Of a DNA stretch of 64,000 nt, positions 46,401-58,561 are shown one piece after another; the stretch's first letter is position 1; every line of letters begins with the position of its first letter. The DNA is from Takakia lepidozioides (lineage: Eukaryota > Streptophyta > Takakiopsida > Takakiales > Takakiaceae), in the NCBI GenBank assembly GCA_030704615.1, contig CM060731.1, positions 82,876,756-82,940,755 on the forward strand. Direction: 5' to 3'. The notes beneath the pieces were generated by a model. That model saw only the letters and a list, made by a program, of their open reading frames with translations, ran no database searches and was not told the DNA's origin. A program made the position numbers and the translations under genes.

Positions 46401-49400
46401 GCTTTTTCTTGTCAAGTTGATGCAGGCAACAGCAGCATCTGGAAGTTTCGTGGAGGGCAACATCTGTGCCATGACAGGAGTAGAGACAACTGAAGATGAT
46501 GCTGGGCCATCTTCTACCACTATCTCTGACTCAGGCAAAGCCAGCATGTCTAAGGTACAAATTTAATTTATATGTGAGTTCAGATTTTAATAGGTTCTCA
46601 CATCAAGTACTCTGTTGTATTTGTGGACATACAGCGTTCAAGTGGCAACCAGCTAGTACTCACATCTTCTTTGTTTAGGGTGCAGAAGGCCCCTTCAGCT
46701 ACCGACCGTTGATTTTCTAAGATGCCACATCTTACTTATGTTTGATTTCATTGATATAATCTTTTTTTTGTGTATCCTTAGTTTGCTTCTCTACTGTTTA
46801 GTTTTTTTCCCCTCTGTCCCCTCAGGTACATTCAAGTACATTCAGTTGGCAGTGACAGTTCCTCTGTCCTATGAGTTAAACTCAGATTATGTCCTTCCAT
46901 GGAGCAACTCAGTCTGACCTCTTTTCTTTTGTTAGTTCCTTTTTGTTTTATTCTTAAGTCCTTTGTTGATAGTTTCCTTGTCTTATCGTCTTCTTCTCTG
47001 TGGCCTTCTCTAATTGAGTTTGTTGTTTATTAACATTCACCGTAGTAGGACAGTTTTCTGTCTTCCGGGGACTCATGCATTTGCAGAGCAACTCAGTCCA
47101 ACCTGTCTTTCTAAACCTCTCTTAGTCTTGGCTTCTTAATGTAACACTCAGGTAAGACAGGTTGCCTATCACATACTGAAGCTCAACTTTTCCCCTTGAA
47201 AGAGTCATGCTTGTGTGCACTCGAGAACCGTATCGTTAGACTGGGTAGTTTTCCATTAGACAGGGGGAACATTTGTATAGTTTGTTATTGTGATTCTGCA
47301 CTTTCTACCCTAACCATTTAATTTTGTTTCTGTCAAAACTCACATTGGCCAAACTGAATTCAACAATAGTTGATGACGTTCAGTTTTCCAGCTCAGGCAT
47401 AGTTGTCTTGCTTTCGTTGGTTCTAGTTTGTGTCTGTCTTTTCTGGTTGCATTATTTGTTGTTTATTTTCATTTCCTGTGCTTGGTTTTATTTTGCTGCA
47501 ATGTGTGCTTTGTTAGTTGTGAGGATCTGCCTTCCTGGTGTTCATATTATTAAAGCTGCTTGCAATGAAGGGTATGCTTGGCATCTCATTTTGACAAGGT
47601 TAAGAACTGTTCTCTTGACTCAGAATGTATATAGCATTTCAGACTTTGGTATATTCAAAATGATGAAGGACAGACTTCTGAAATTTTTTGAAGTGGGGAG
47701 ATTACCAGGACAAAATATCAAGTTTAACATAAGAAGAAACAATAAAAGAGAGGAAAGAAACCCAAAAGAATTATGTCTCAAACTTAGAGAGTCAATCTAA
47801 GAGTAAAAGACACCAAGTATATTTTGTATACTCCCCACCAATTAGAAGGTGCAGACGAACTGAGTTCTATTGTCAACGTGGGAAGACCCAGCCAAGGCAT
47901 ATTTTTAGCATTGCTTTGTCTCTCACATAGATACATATTATGGATGTTGGGTGATTGTAGTGATACTTTTACCGAGGTTAAACCTCCATCTTTGTGTGGG
48001 GAACTACTTCTGGTTTCCAGCCTTCCTCTTCAAGCCATAATAAACATCTTAAAGTCCAGATACCAGAGTGACATATTTGTGGTTGAGCTGTCCAGACCAG
48101 ATATGTGTCAAAATGCACAGCTGTAGCTGCTTGAACTTCAACATAGTGGCCTAGATTTTACAGTCTGTGGAGCATAATGGCTGTGAAAATGTGTTGGTAT
48201 TGGCAAAGAATCTGGAAGATATTTGGATGAGTGGTTTCTTATTGTGTAAAGGCATAATTAATTATGTAACTTCATGGGAGGAGGTATTAACAACACAAAA
48301 CATACTTGATTCCAATAAAGGCTGGTAATGTCATACTATCTTGGTTGCTTTCTCAATGACAGGTCTCTTGGGAAGTGCCTTTATACTTACATCCTTACAG
48401 AAACACTGAGAGTTAACTGGCATACACTGATTCCAGTAGAAGCCAAACCTTTGGTCTTGTGTTGAATTGTTGTGGCTTCTGCATTACTGCTAGCTTGTTC
48501 CTTGTGTAGTCTATGGTGATTGTGGATGTCACAGTAATGTCATACATAGCATATGAATGCACTTACACAAACACCCCTATGGAACCCACAACACATGCTG
48601 TGAATGTCGGATGTCCTCATATCTGACATCCCACACAGATACGGTAGTGATGAGCATGTTGAGATTCTGGGATAAGAAATCAGCATGCTGTTTTTCTTTT
48701 GGGAATGACTTTCTTTATCACTTACCAAGCTGTTTGCTAACTGTGCACAGAGAGGTTCTCTACCATTATGCTTACCTCTTGGTGCTATGAATACTATGTT
48801 AGTCTACCCATCCACATGGTGGTGTGATTCAGTTTATGAGCAGCTGCCTGATTTATCCCTTGTGGCAGGCCCACCTAGCACAGCTGCATGCAGCTGACTG
48901 TAAGCGGAGCGATGAAACATATAAGAGGCAGCCCAATCGTGGGCCTGGGGTACCATTTGGATAGGACACTGGAGACTCCAGCAAAAAATCTTTCAGTCAA
49001 TGCCATTGAGAAGATCTGAAAGAGACCCGTCACCCCAGTTCCTCTCTCTACATCAATGCAGCTGATGTTGCAGCCACTGTTCCCATATGTGCATGCAGGG
49101 TATGCCCCAATGCAGCTCCTACACACCAAGCCTTAGTGAGGAGTCAGCTGCCACCAGCAAACATCCCAGGGCATGTATGTCGGTTACTCACAGCCTTGCA
49201 CAATCACACAACCAGTTTTGCATCAGCTGCAGCCATCTTTAGATATAGCAGCTAGTAGCCCCACAACCCCTCTAGAGAAGCTGGAGAAGCTTAGGTGGCG
49301 GCAACAGATGCAAGCCCGGTTTGCAGTGAGAGCACAGCAACAGCAGTTTGCTTCCCAACCTGTCGCCATGCACCCGCCACTGCCAAGGGGTCTGCCTGTG

Positions 49401-51422
49401 AGTCAGTCAGAACCAGCTGGTGGCTCATGTGAGTTAGTTGAGACCACATCAGGGACTGACCCTGAACCGTCTCTTTCAATTGGCCAAAAAAGTGCAGAGG
49501 CCATCTCAGAAGAGGAAAACGGTACCATGGAGGCTGTGATGCTGGGCCAGCTTCAAAACATTATGTCAAGGGTAATGACTCTTGTCACGTACCCTACAAA
49601 ATTGAGAAATAGTGGCAGTCTTAAATTTTTGAAATTTTGCTTGGCTGGTAGTTGATATCAGGGGATTCGTGCACACAAACTTTCAGCTTAAAATGCCAAG
49701 GGAATTGGGGACCCGTCTTGTAGATAATCGGATTCCTTCAGGAGATAGAGATTATGCATTTGCAGAGATTTTTCAGAAGCAGCTTTCACAAGATAATTAG
49801 TCAGAAATGACTGGATATGCTGCACAATCATCATGCATTTGTGGTTTGGCAGTTGGATGTTGGAACCAGGTTGGGCATACGCGATGCTCTGTATCGGTTG
49901 GCCAGGAGTGCAATGAAGAGGCGGGTTACAGGTGCAGATGCTCTAAGCACCAGCCAAACCTCAGAGACTGACAATGCACCCAATGGCCAGGAGTCCTATA
50001 CAAGAAGCAATCATTCGTCTTCTAGCAGGGTTTCCAGGTAACTGACATTCCTTCTGTGGCTTCGCTGGGTCCAAAAAGGGTCTCTTAAGTACAGGTCTAT
50101 CTTTTGTGGTTACTTTGCTTAATGATGTAGTCTTGCACACAAAACATTGGGCAAGTTTTGACAATCCAACTGTTTTGTATTGTACTATCAAAACATGTAT
50201 GTTGAAAGCTAATACTTGGGCTTCACTGGGGATTGCGATCCGTGAGCATAGTATTGCTATAAAGTATGGACCACTGTGTTGGGCAGGTAGGCCTTTGTTT
50301 TTGCTCGAGTTTGTAAAGTTCAATGCATGTTTAATCGCTTACAGTGTTGACATGGAGAGTTGTGTATTTTTGTCATGAGGAGATGAGGAACAGAAGACAG
50401 TCTATGCACCATCGGAGGATTGTAAGGATAGGAGCTGGTACAGTGGAAAGGCTTAACTAGAATATGTTCTTCGATATGGTGCAAGGTGATGAATTTGAGG
50501 CACTGGGTGGCGGAGCTCCAACCAATCAGGGAGGGGTCAACCCATTGACGAGTCGCATAGGTCTCTTCAGTCTACTCTTCCCCCATAAAAGGCTCTTCAG
50601 TCTACTCTTCCCCCATAAACACTAGCTGATAGCACACCTCTTTCAAGGCCATATCATCCCCCTCCAAGTGGGCCTTGGATGTTTCACCTGGCAGGTTTCC
50701 CACCTGGCTACTGTGTAGGCGGAGCTCCAACCAATCTGATGGGAGGGTCAGCGGCCAGAGGTGTAGCTGGAGTTGACACAGCATCTGGTTCTCTTCTTGG
50801 AGTCAATATGCAGTCTTCCCCCATAATGTACGAGGGTCCTACCCCTGTGACAAGGCCACACGGCATTGCAGGGAATCAAACAGTAGACTGTCAGACCAAC
50901 AGTTTGTCTTTGATGGAAACTGAGAGCCAGCTTTCTGGTGGACACTTGCAACAAAGCCTCGTTGCAAGTGGCAGTGTCTCTCCTGCAGCTCTAGGTTGTC
51001 AACCAGGTGAAGGGGCAGCTTGTTCTTTGCGAGCCTCAGTCCCACAGGAAGTTGCTGCTTCGGGGCCAAAAGATAGCTGTGAGGAACTCCGACCCCGTCG
51101 GTTGCAACATGCTGGAGGATGTGAGGAGCTTAGGAAAGTTTGTAAGGAGCTCCGACCCCATCGGTTGCAGCATGCTGCAGGATGTGGGGAGCTTAGGCAG
51201 TATTTGCAAACTGAGGGACTCGATGTGAGATTGCTAGGACCTTCGATTGACAAGGATGACAATATCCCTGAAGCTGGTCCACCTCATTCCACATCTACTG
51301 CATCTGATGAATGTAAGGCAGTCTGCCTTCTTGCAAGTGAGCTATCAGAGAAAGATGCTGGAAGGACCCCAGGTGGCGACGAGTTGCTGCAGCAAGATGG
51401 GCCTATGAAGGGGAGAAGCTAA
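43452..51422 (+). CDS. LNK: LNK-type clock co-regulator (NIGHT LIGHT-INDUCIBLE AND CLOCK-REGULATED family)
   Basis: Transcriptional co-regulator that in Arabidopsis binds RVE/CCA1-type MYB factors to control evening-phased clock genes. Exons joining in phase: 43452-43502, 43943-44300, 44673-44925, 45617-45974, 46426-46554, 49170-49571, then 49853 to about 50037, about 50461-50506, and 50719-51422. Family blocks in order: N-terminal VWDDFGESDQAVPEP; YNWDNSFDNLGDVDKLFR; PLEKLEKLRWRQQMQAR followed by a Gln run; LDVGTRLGIRDALYRLARSA, directly preceded by LGQLQNIMSR as in LNK1/LNK2. The intron after LFR appears to use a GC donor (44926). The last exon contains a 21-residue tandem duplication and has no family similarity I recognise. 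The start (MSTWGFDEVDEVDG) is inferred from phase and acidic composition. Exon edges around 50037-50461 are unsure. Confidence 0.8.
50509..50736. repeat. 19-bp direct repeats flanking the last LNK intron
   Basis: GGCGGAGCTCCAACCAATC occurs at 50509-50527 and 50718-50736. The first copy lies at the start of the inferred intron (GT at 50507) and the second at the start of the last exon (AG at 50717-50718). A 29-bp tandem duplication around TCTTCAGTCTACTCTTCCCC lies between them (about 50563-50620). Confidence 0.75.
51081..51206. repeat. In-frame 63-bp tandem duplication in the LNK last exon
   Basis: Two 63-bp units (starting 51081 and 51144) encode CEELRPRRLQHAGG and CKELRPHRLQHAAG, each ending in GELR/EELR. 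The reading frame is preserved, and about 15% divergence between units suggests an old duplication under coding constraint. Confidence 0.75.
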
Positions 51423-54400
51423 GTCTGCAGAAAATAAAGATGAAAAAATCAGGGCGTGGAGGGTGTGCTCTGATGTTTGAGCAATCATTTGTATTTAGTT
51501 GGGGTGCTTCTTCATCTACAATGGTCCCACATACATTAGTTGTGATGTACTTCCCCTTCTCTTTTGCTTTCTGTCTCTGTGATGTACACAATTGTTTCTG
51601 TCTGGGGCATCAGAGTCACATCTCTTCTATCTGTAGAATGCAGGGATTAGAAATTGAGGGCTATGAGATCCAAGGCCGATATTTGTCTCTTTAGAAACTG
51701 TCTTTGGCAGAGGCTTGAATGAGCTTTAAAGGACACAGAAATGCCTGGCAGCCTACCTGCATGCTGCACTTTTGTCTTCAGGCAGATGATTGTACTATGT
51801 CGTCACATGCACCCTCAGGGTCCCTTAGGACATTGTATTTCATTTTTCTCTGTAGATATTATAAGCCTCCTATTTCCCTTTCTCCTCTCTAGCCCTCTGT
51901 GGATGTCTGTCAGCTTCCCCTTGCTTGGAGTATATTTTACTATTTAGAACTTAACCAAAGGTTTGTTTCTCCTTTTGATTCTGGCAGGTGTCTGGGTGCC
52001 ATGACCTCTGGAGGTTCTCATCACTGCTTGTAATTTCCTCAGTCCTGTTTCGCGAAGGGCACACAATGCAGCTTGTGTTTGGGGCACTGCGCACCTGCTG
52101 GCTGCTAGCCACAACTACTAATGTTTTGTAAATCTTGCTGTATGAAGAGGTGAGATGGAGTCTAGGTGTTGAAACGAGTGTCTGGACACGGTGGGCACTG
52201 AAGGACACCCTTTGTTAATTGCATTGCAAGAGACGGTGTTACAACATGCTAGAAAACAGGCTTGAGTCTCATATCTTGTGTTTTAATTAATTTTGATTGG
52301 CCCCTCACTTCGGGGATGACTGAAGGACCCATTGCAAGGCAACTGGCTTGGGGGTGAGAACTCCCATAAAGACATGGTTTTCAAAGGGCTGGTGACAGCA
52401 GAGGGTGACAGCAGAGGGCGAACGGAGAGCGCTCGGGTGAAACCCACGATGAAACTTCCTGCAAGTCAACCTGTTTAAACAACTCCTAACAAATATACGG
52501 AGAGAAAGCAAACTTGGCAATTTTTTAGCAACTCACAATGTCTCAGGTCTGAATTTACGGACAACTCTATTACCATCCAGCCCGACATAGAGGTTTATGT
52601 CCAGCTATCTCTGGACTTTGTCGCATCATGAGGAATACCAGTACCTACCTCACAGAACTAGGAGTCTGATGAAAAGCAGAACACAAAATGGAGGAACAAA
52701 ACTTGTGAATTACCTCCCCACTTAGTTATGGGTATCGCCAATCCTCTGAGATGCCGCTTCCGTTGTCACTTCAGTGTGGCGATTTGCTACCAAGTTGGCG
52801 TCCCATCCTCAGCTGTACTTTCTGTACACTCTCTTTGGTACATCTCAACCAATCGCCTGCCCCCAGAGCTGTCAAATCCAGGAATTATGCATGTGTTGCC
52901 CGATTGTGAGTTTCTCAATCCCCCTGTCCTCACCTGCACCTTCAATCCGCTCTTCTGCGTGGTGTGAGCCACAACGGACTTAGCGAACACTTTCTGCAGT
53001 CAATGAGTAATGCTGGAGGTCCCTTCCTCGGCTGTGGCTCATGACCATCCACTTCCAGTGAACTCCGGAGTAAGACGTGCCGTTATCCCATATCACTAGT
53101 TGCAGGGGCGAGGACCGTGGCGGGGCTGTTTTCCTTAAGTGCCCTATGCCTTGTGCAGTATTACAACAGAGCCTGTCACCTCGGATGGGCATTTCCACCC
53201 TCTGTAGCAGCTGGTATGGGCAGCCCCATGGAGAGAAGGTGTTTTCCTTACGTGCCTATGCCTTGCGGCAGTATTACAACAGAGCCTGTCACCTCGGATG
53301 GGCATTACCACCCTATGTAGCAGCTGGTATGGGCAGCCCCCATGGAGAGAATCCATCGGCTGAAGTGTGGGACTCACTGCTGGGCCTATGGCTGGGGACC
53401 GGCTGGTGACGTGTGGGGATGCTCCCTGGGAGGGTCCCAGAGATTTGCTGTCTTACCCATCTTTCCCGTGTAGGAGTGGATGGTGCATAGTTTGGGCTGG
53501 GGTATGTATTTGGATCGGGGCTGGGGTTAGAAGTTAGAACCGGTTGCAGGTGGGCGGGCCTTCATATTCCCCTGCTTGTGACCCATGGAATCATTACAGC
53601 AACTTTCCCTCTGCTCCTTGCCAGAGTCAGGTAATCTACACCGAGGCCTTGGGTATCCTCAGAGTCCTCAAAACCAACAACTCTACAATTTGATCAGAGT
53701 GCTAACTACTACTTCATTAATCTGTGGGATACGAAGCTGCTTGACAAGTCCTACACAGTCAGACTGCTCCCAGTGTGGAGCATGACATTCTCACCTATAC
53801 CGTCCCCACAGTCTGAGCGATGTTAATCCATCCTCCCCTTCATTCTTTCGCTCTTTGTGAATAGTGATGTGACTGGATGTGACGCACGAATCTAAAAATT
53901 CATGGCGTCTTATGTCACCTTACAACTGTTCATACTCTTCCAGGGCCGTTGTTTTATATGGTCCTCTTCATCGAGTGGCAAGGGGGGTTCACTTTAATTA
54001 GCCCCCTGTAGGGATGAGGGCTTATTAGGGCGGAAACTGATGAACCCCTGCGCCCCGGTTCTATACCGAGCATAAAAACGCTTCAAACGTGTGTTGACTC
54101 CGCTAGTTACGCCCGGTAACACACTCGCCAGCCTCGCGCGGGCGTTCCCCGCTGTAACGCATTCGGGGTCCTAACGCAAAATACAAAGGAAATATTTGAA
54201 GTGTTGTAAAACTGTTCTTTGGGGCTACCTTCAAACTGGTTTTGGCACTAATGTGTAGTCTCCTCTTCTTGTCTCTTTTCTTCTGTCTTTTAGTGACAAA
54301 ACCATTGTAGGCAACCGCACTCTCTGGATTCAACTACATAACACAAACTATGGTACTATTGACTAAAGAACATTTGGGTTGGCTAATAGGACCCAACATA

Positions 54401-54785
54401 TTTCTAGCCTCTCGATAACTAGTATCAACTTATTAGTCTGGTCTTGCAAGGCCACTAGTCACATAATGGCTCCACACGTGAGTATAATGTTAATTATATA
54501 ACATTATGTATTTATTATTACATCCAATACTTGAAAAATGATAATATGATGTAAGTGTCGAGGTAGTTAAGAACAATAATTGTGGCTTTATGATTAGTCC
54601 AATGTGATTCAATAGTTCCAGCTATAGCACGCAACAACGCCAATCTGTCCATTGTAAGTTTGCAAGTTTTAGGACGGATGTCTGCTTCTTCTCCCCTTTT
54701 TACTATGGTTACCATTACAAGGACGACGGTTTGCTCAGTAACTCTACTCTGATGTGACCACACTTGGTGTGAACAGTGTAAATAC
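51423..54785. other. LNK 3' UTR and intergenic sequence
   Basis: The first few hundred bases are probable 3' UTR. I found no protein family, tRNA or rRNA match by eye. It contains a 113-bp tandem duplication, listed separately, and a GC-rich structured patch near 53980-54180 of unknown nature. Confidence 0.4.
53128..53353. repeat. 113-bp tandem duplication
   Basis: Two head-to-tail copies starting GTTTTCCTTA at 53128 and 53241, sharing the block CAGTATTACAACAGAGCCTG and GGTATGGGCAGCCCC, with a few substitutions. Noncoding by appearance. Confidence 0.85.
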
Positions 54786-55010
54786 CAGTGTTGGGCGGTT
54801 ACCCGCCGGGACCCAGGTTAACCGCCGGTTGAGGTTCAGGTTAACCGCAACCGGACCGGAACCGGGCCCATTCCTGCAGAACCTGACCCGGAACCGGAAC
54901 CTGCCAATGGGGATTGGCACATAACCGAACCGACAGTCCGTGCTTGGTGAGAACTAGAGAACCGAGGCGCATGGGGATAAAAACAGGTTCAGGTTCTTGA
55001 ACCCTTGGTG
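54786..55010. mobile_element. Possible hAT-type transposon end or MITE
   Basis: Begins CAGTGTTGGGCGGTTACCC, similar to hAT terminal repeats (CAGTGTTGGG...), followed by a GC-rich stretch of GGTTAACC and ACCGGAACC motifs. I found no opposite terminus (CCCAACACTG) or target duplication nearby, so this is tentative. Confidence 0.3.
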
Positions 55011-55436
55011 GGCCGCAATGCTTGAAGGCCATGACATTTTATGTTCAATGCTTCAACGCCATGAGATCTTGGGTTCAATCTCCAGCTCCATGATATCCTG
55101 GCTAAGTTCATTAATGAAAATTCGAAAGATGCCAATATGTCATGGTTTTGTTTGTGATTAGTTAGAAATAGTTATTTCTAGCTAATTAGGACATTATACA
55201 TTTATATTTGTATTTTGTTGGCATTGGGACTTCATTTGGTTCCATGTGCCAAGTGAGGTGGCGAACCTCACTTGGGACGTGGGGGGGGTTATCTCCACGT
55301 GAGACGTAGGCAGACTCGTCTTCTTCTAGTCGAGCATCCCGAGGCTTCTCTCGCCGCCATAGCTCTAGTACTTGAGATGGAGAGTGGGTGAGGTCTGTAT
55401 GGTGGAGTCATTTAGCAAGGTGCCATTGGCTTGACT

Positions 55437-55443
55437 TATATAA
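55437..55443 (+). promoter_or_regulatory. TATA box of element C
   Basis: TATATAA 300 bp inside the element start, comparable in place to the TATA boxes of A and B. Confidence 0.5.
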
Positions 55444-56329
55444 CGTGATAGAGTGGTTTCTCCTCTTTTCACCATTTTTTTATCACTAGAAGAAGACCTG
55501 CTTACATCGATAAGTGCAAGGTGTTAGCATAGTTAGCACTTGTGTAGAGGAGAGCTTGATAGATAGCTCTTAAGTTACAAGATGTTGCAGGGTTTGCAAG
55601 AAGAAAGCCTTGTGGTGTTTATGTACAAGAGGAGGTCTTCAAGGAGAGCCCCATTGAAAAGTTTGAGAGCTTGTGAAGAAGCTTTTGTTCTGCACGTGTG
55701 CAAGGTTGAGGAGTTCAAGAAGAGCTCGGGTGTTAAGGGAGCAAGCGGTGCATGTGTAGAACATGGTTTCAGCTTGTGGAGTCTTTCAACTTCAAGCTTA
55801 GGAGAGAGCTATAAGTGGAGGTAGATATCTGATTTCTCTTTGGGGCAGTTGTAGAGCATGCTTTGAGTTGGGGTTTCAATCCCAAGCTGGGGAAGAGCAT
55901 GTTTATGGAAGTGGCAAGTGCAGGGCTGGATTAGGAGCTCTAAGAGGTGCACTATGGCTATGGAAGGAAGCACTATAAGTGCATGCGATGGCTAGAAGAA
56001 GGTATGCCATAGAAAGCTCAATAGTTTGTTCTATGCTTGTTTCAATAAGTTCTATAGAAAAAGAGAGCTTGTTGTGTGCCAAATAGCTTGCTCAGGGACT
56101 TAGAAGCACTTTTGGTGGTCTATTGATGCTCAAGAAACCAAGAACAGCACCTCTAGTTACTCCATAGAAGCCATAGCTCGTTGCAGCAATCGCAGAGGCA
56201 TGCTTGGGAACGCGTGTGAACTCTTTGGGAACTCGAATGAACGCTTGGGAACTCCTTGGGAACTCGTAGGAACACGTGGAAAAATTGCCCCAGAGTTGGG
56301 AGCACCACCATTGTCCCTTCGGATGAACT

Positions 56330-56722
56330 ATTGAGCCAGTGGATGAAAATCGGCGCTCCTGGATGAGAATCGGTTGTAGTGGATGAAACTGCGCCAGCGG
56401 ATGAAATCTTGACAGCGGATGAACTATCGCACTATTGGATGAAAAATTGCGGCGACGGATGAAACTGCGCCAGTGGATGAAATCTTGTCAGCGGATGAAC
56501 TATCGCGCTATCGGATGAAAAATCGCGGCAACAGATGAAATTGTGTCAGCGGATGAACTATTGCGCTATCGGATGAAAAATTACGGCAACGGATGAAACT
56601 ACATCAGCGGATGAAATCGTGGCAGCGGATGAACTATTGTGCCATCGGATGAAAAATTGCGGCGACAGATGAAATCATGCCAGTGGATGAAATATCGCAC
56701 CGACGGATGAACTATCGCGGCG
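56330..56722 (+). repeat. GGATGAA tandem array in element C
   Basis: About twenty subunits of 17-20 bp, each beginning GGATGAA (for example CAGCGGATGAACTATCGC), organised into longer units of about 75 bp. It directly precedes the Gag remnant and takes the place of the minisatellite and most of Gag seen in A and B. Confidence 0.88.
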
Positions 56723-56734
56723 GATACACCTGCA

Positions 56735-57879
56735 CAGCCTCCTATGCCTAGGGAAGACCAGATTGGTATGGGCTTCATGTGTGGAGCCGCACTTGCAGGA
56801 CCATTGCATGTGGATTCTGCAGCTGCTGTCACTCGAGCAGCAACGCGTGCTCCTGAGCCAAGAGGAGCAGATGTGATTTTGATCCACGAAGAGGGGAAGC
56901 AAGTCGACAAATAAGGCTTCCACAGTCTTTCACATTGGCTAAGACAGTGCCAACTACGCCATCGATGGTACCTGCTCGTCCAAGTGTGTCAGAGGTAGAG
57001 CCACGAATGCCAGTGGGGAGAGTTGGTGTGGCTTGGGAAATGTCAGTGGGTGGTGCTGCAAAACAAGGTGCAGCCAGTACATTGTTGGGGGCGGCTACGG
57101 TTGTTTGTCAAGCTCCATTGTTTTCTGCAATGACCATTGCAATACCGGGGATTCGGCCAGCTACTGTGTTCAGACTAGCAGCTAAACTCTGTGAGAGTGG
57201 TGATGCATCGGCACTATCTGCGGGGATAGCGGATAATGTACAGTGCATGGATGCCCTGGACTCAAGGGTGAAGACAGCCACAGCTGCACCATGGCAAGCG
57301 GTAGCTGCAAGGTTGCAAGAGTTGTCAGCTAGACCAGCCATTGAGCGTAGTATGGTGACTCTCGGGGTAGTCGTGGTAGACAATCAAGATGGTGTGTTTC
57401 AGTTAGGTGGCCCAGCCAGGAGGAGGTATAGGCCACTGCGGGTCTTGTTGGACTCGGGAGCACAGCCATTGATGTTGGGGAGAGCAGCAATTGCAGGCTT
57501 GGGCCTTACAGAGGCGGATTTGGAGCCTTGCCCTTTCCAAATTCAAACATCTTTGGGTGGTTCAGAGAAGGCACGAGGGATTACACGCCATGAGCTCTTC
57601 ATTCGATTACAGCCGGATCATCCTACGGACGGCTCAGTCATGAGAGCTAAAGCCATTGTTACGGACACGATGTCTTATGATGTGCTTGTTGGTGGGGCTG
57701 TGTTATACCCCATGGACTTTACTTTGGACTTTTGGGAGAAAATGGCATCCTACAGGCCGGAGTGGCAGTCAGGAGATGGCCGACGTGCACTGCCCCCAGT
57801 GCGGTTTATTGGGAATGTAGAGGTGGATCATAGGAACATGATGCCCACATTGGCTGCATTCTCAGGGGTGTTGGCTTAG
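56735..57879 (+). pseudogene. Element C Gag end and aspartic protease
   Basis: The Gag-end block GMGFMCGAALAGPL and SAAAVTRAATRAPEPRGAD matches A and B. A one-base frame change near 56905 precedes the protease frame (56935-57879), with LLDSGAQPLMLGRAAIAG and YDVLVGGAVLYPMDF intact. The frame ends at a TAG where A and B have Trp (TGG). Confidence 0.82.
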
Positions 57880-58038
57880 GGTGGTGAGCTCTTGGAGGGC
57901 AATAGTCATGCAGATGATAGGCCATCACCTTATGAGGACAAACAATTGGCATACAAGGCTGATTTGTTTCCTCATGTGCCTGTGCATATTCCATTGTGGG
58001 GTACGGTTGGGAATTTGCATTGAGTAGTAGGCGAGTGT

Positions 58039-58548
58039 GTGCACCAAGCATGGCAGGAGGCATTTCCATTGGTGAGTGAGGGGAGTTCAGTGACATCACC
58101 TGGACCTCCTGAGTTAGCTCCTTTGGACACATTGCCCATTACCTGGCAACCACCTGACTCAGGGATTTGTTCGCTAGACCTGTTTGGAAGCATAAGCACT
58201 GGGCTTGCAGGAGTGTTGCAAGCAGGGATTAAAGTACACAAGTACTTGTATGTGGAGAAGGATGAGATAGCTCGGCGTATTTCTATGCGCCACATCGCCT
58301 TGCTCACACACCGATATCCTAAGTTGTTGCCTCTCTCAGCAATTCAAGGGTATCAAAAGGCCTTGCCTGCAGACATTACCTTGCTGGGGGCGGATGATTT
58401 GGACCGGCATGGTGCCATTGACTTGGTGATAGCCGGATGGCCTTGCCAAGGACACTCTCCCGCATGTCATGGGAATGGCTTGCATGATGCACGATCGCAT
58501 TTGTTTTGGGAGATGTTGCGAGTGTTGCGGGACTTGCAGACGAGGCAA
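58039..58548 (+). pseudogene. Element C DNA cytosine methyltransferase, N-terminal half
   Basis: Open frame through motif I (CSLDLFGSISTG), the VEKDE acidic motif, and motif IV (DLVIAGWPCQGHS) with the catalytic Cys, then cut before the ENV motif by the LINE junction. Motif I is uninterrupted here, unlike B. A TGA lies just upstream where A has an Arg codon. This third copy confirms the domain's place after protease. Confidence 0.85.
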
Positions 58549-58561
58549 ATGCAACCTCTAG

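Larger units (their letters stand above)
55138..58548 (+). mobile_element. Element C: diverged, truncated relative of A and B
   Basis: Starts TGTCATGG, has an LTR-like leader with a TATA box 300 bp in, then a GGATGAA repeat array, the end of Gag, protease and the first half of the methyltransferase. Most of Gag is missing, and the element stops abruptly inside the methyltransferase at a junction with a LINE in opposite orientation. Its proteins are clearly homologous to those of A and B but more diverged, showing that the protease-methyltransferase arrangement predates them. Confidence 0.8.

Noticed and set aside
53980-54180. Possible structured RNA gene in the GC-rich patch
   Set aside because: Some short complementary stretches exist, but no family consensus could be recognised, and no promoter boxes stand out.
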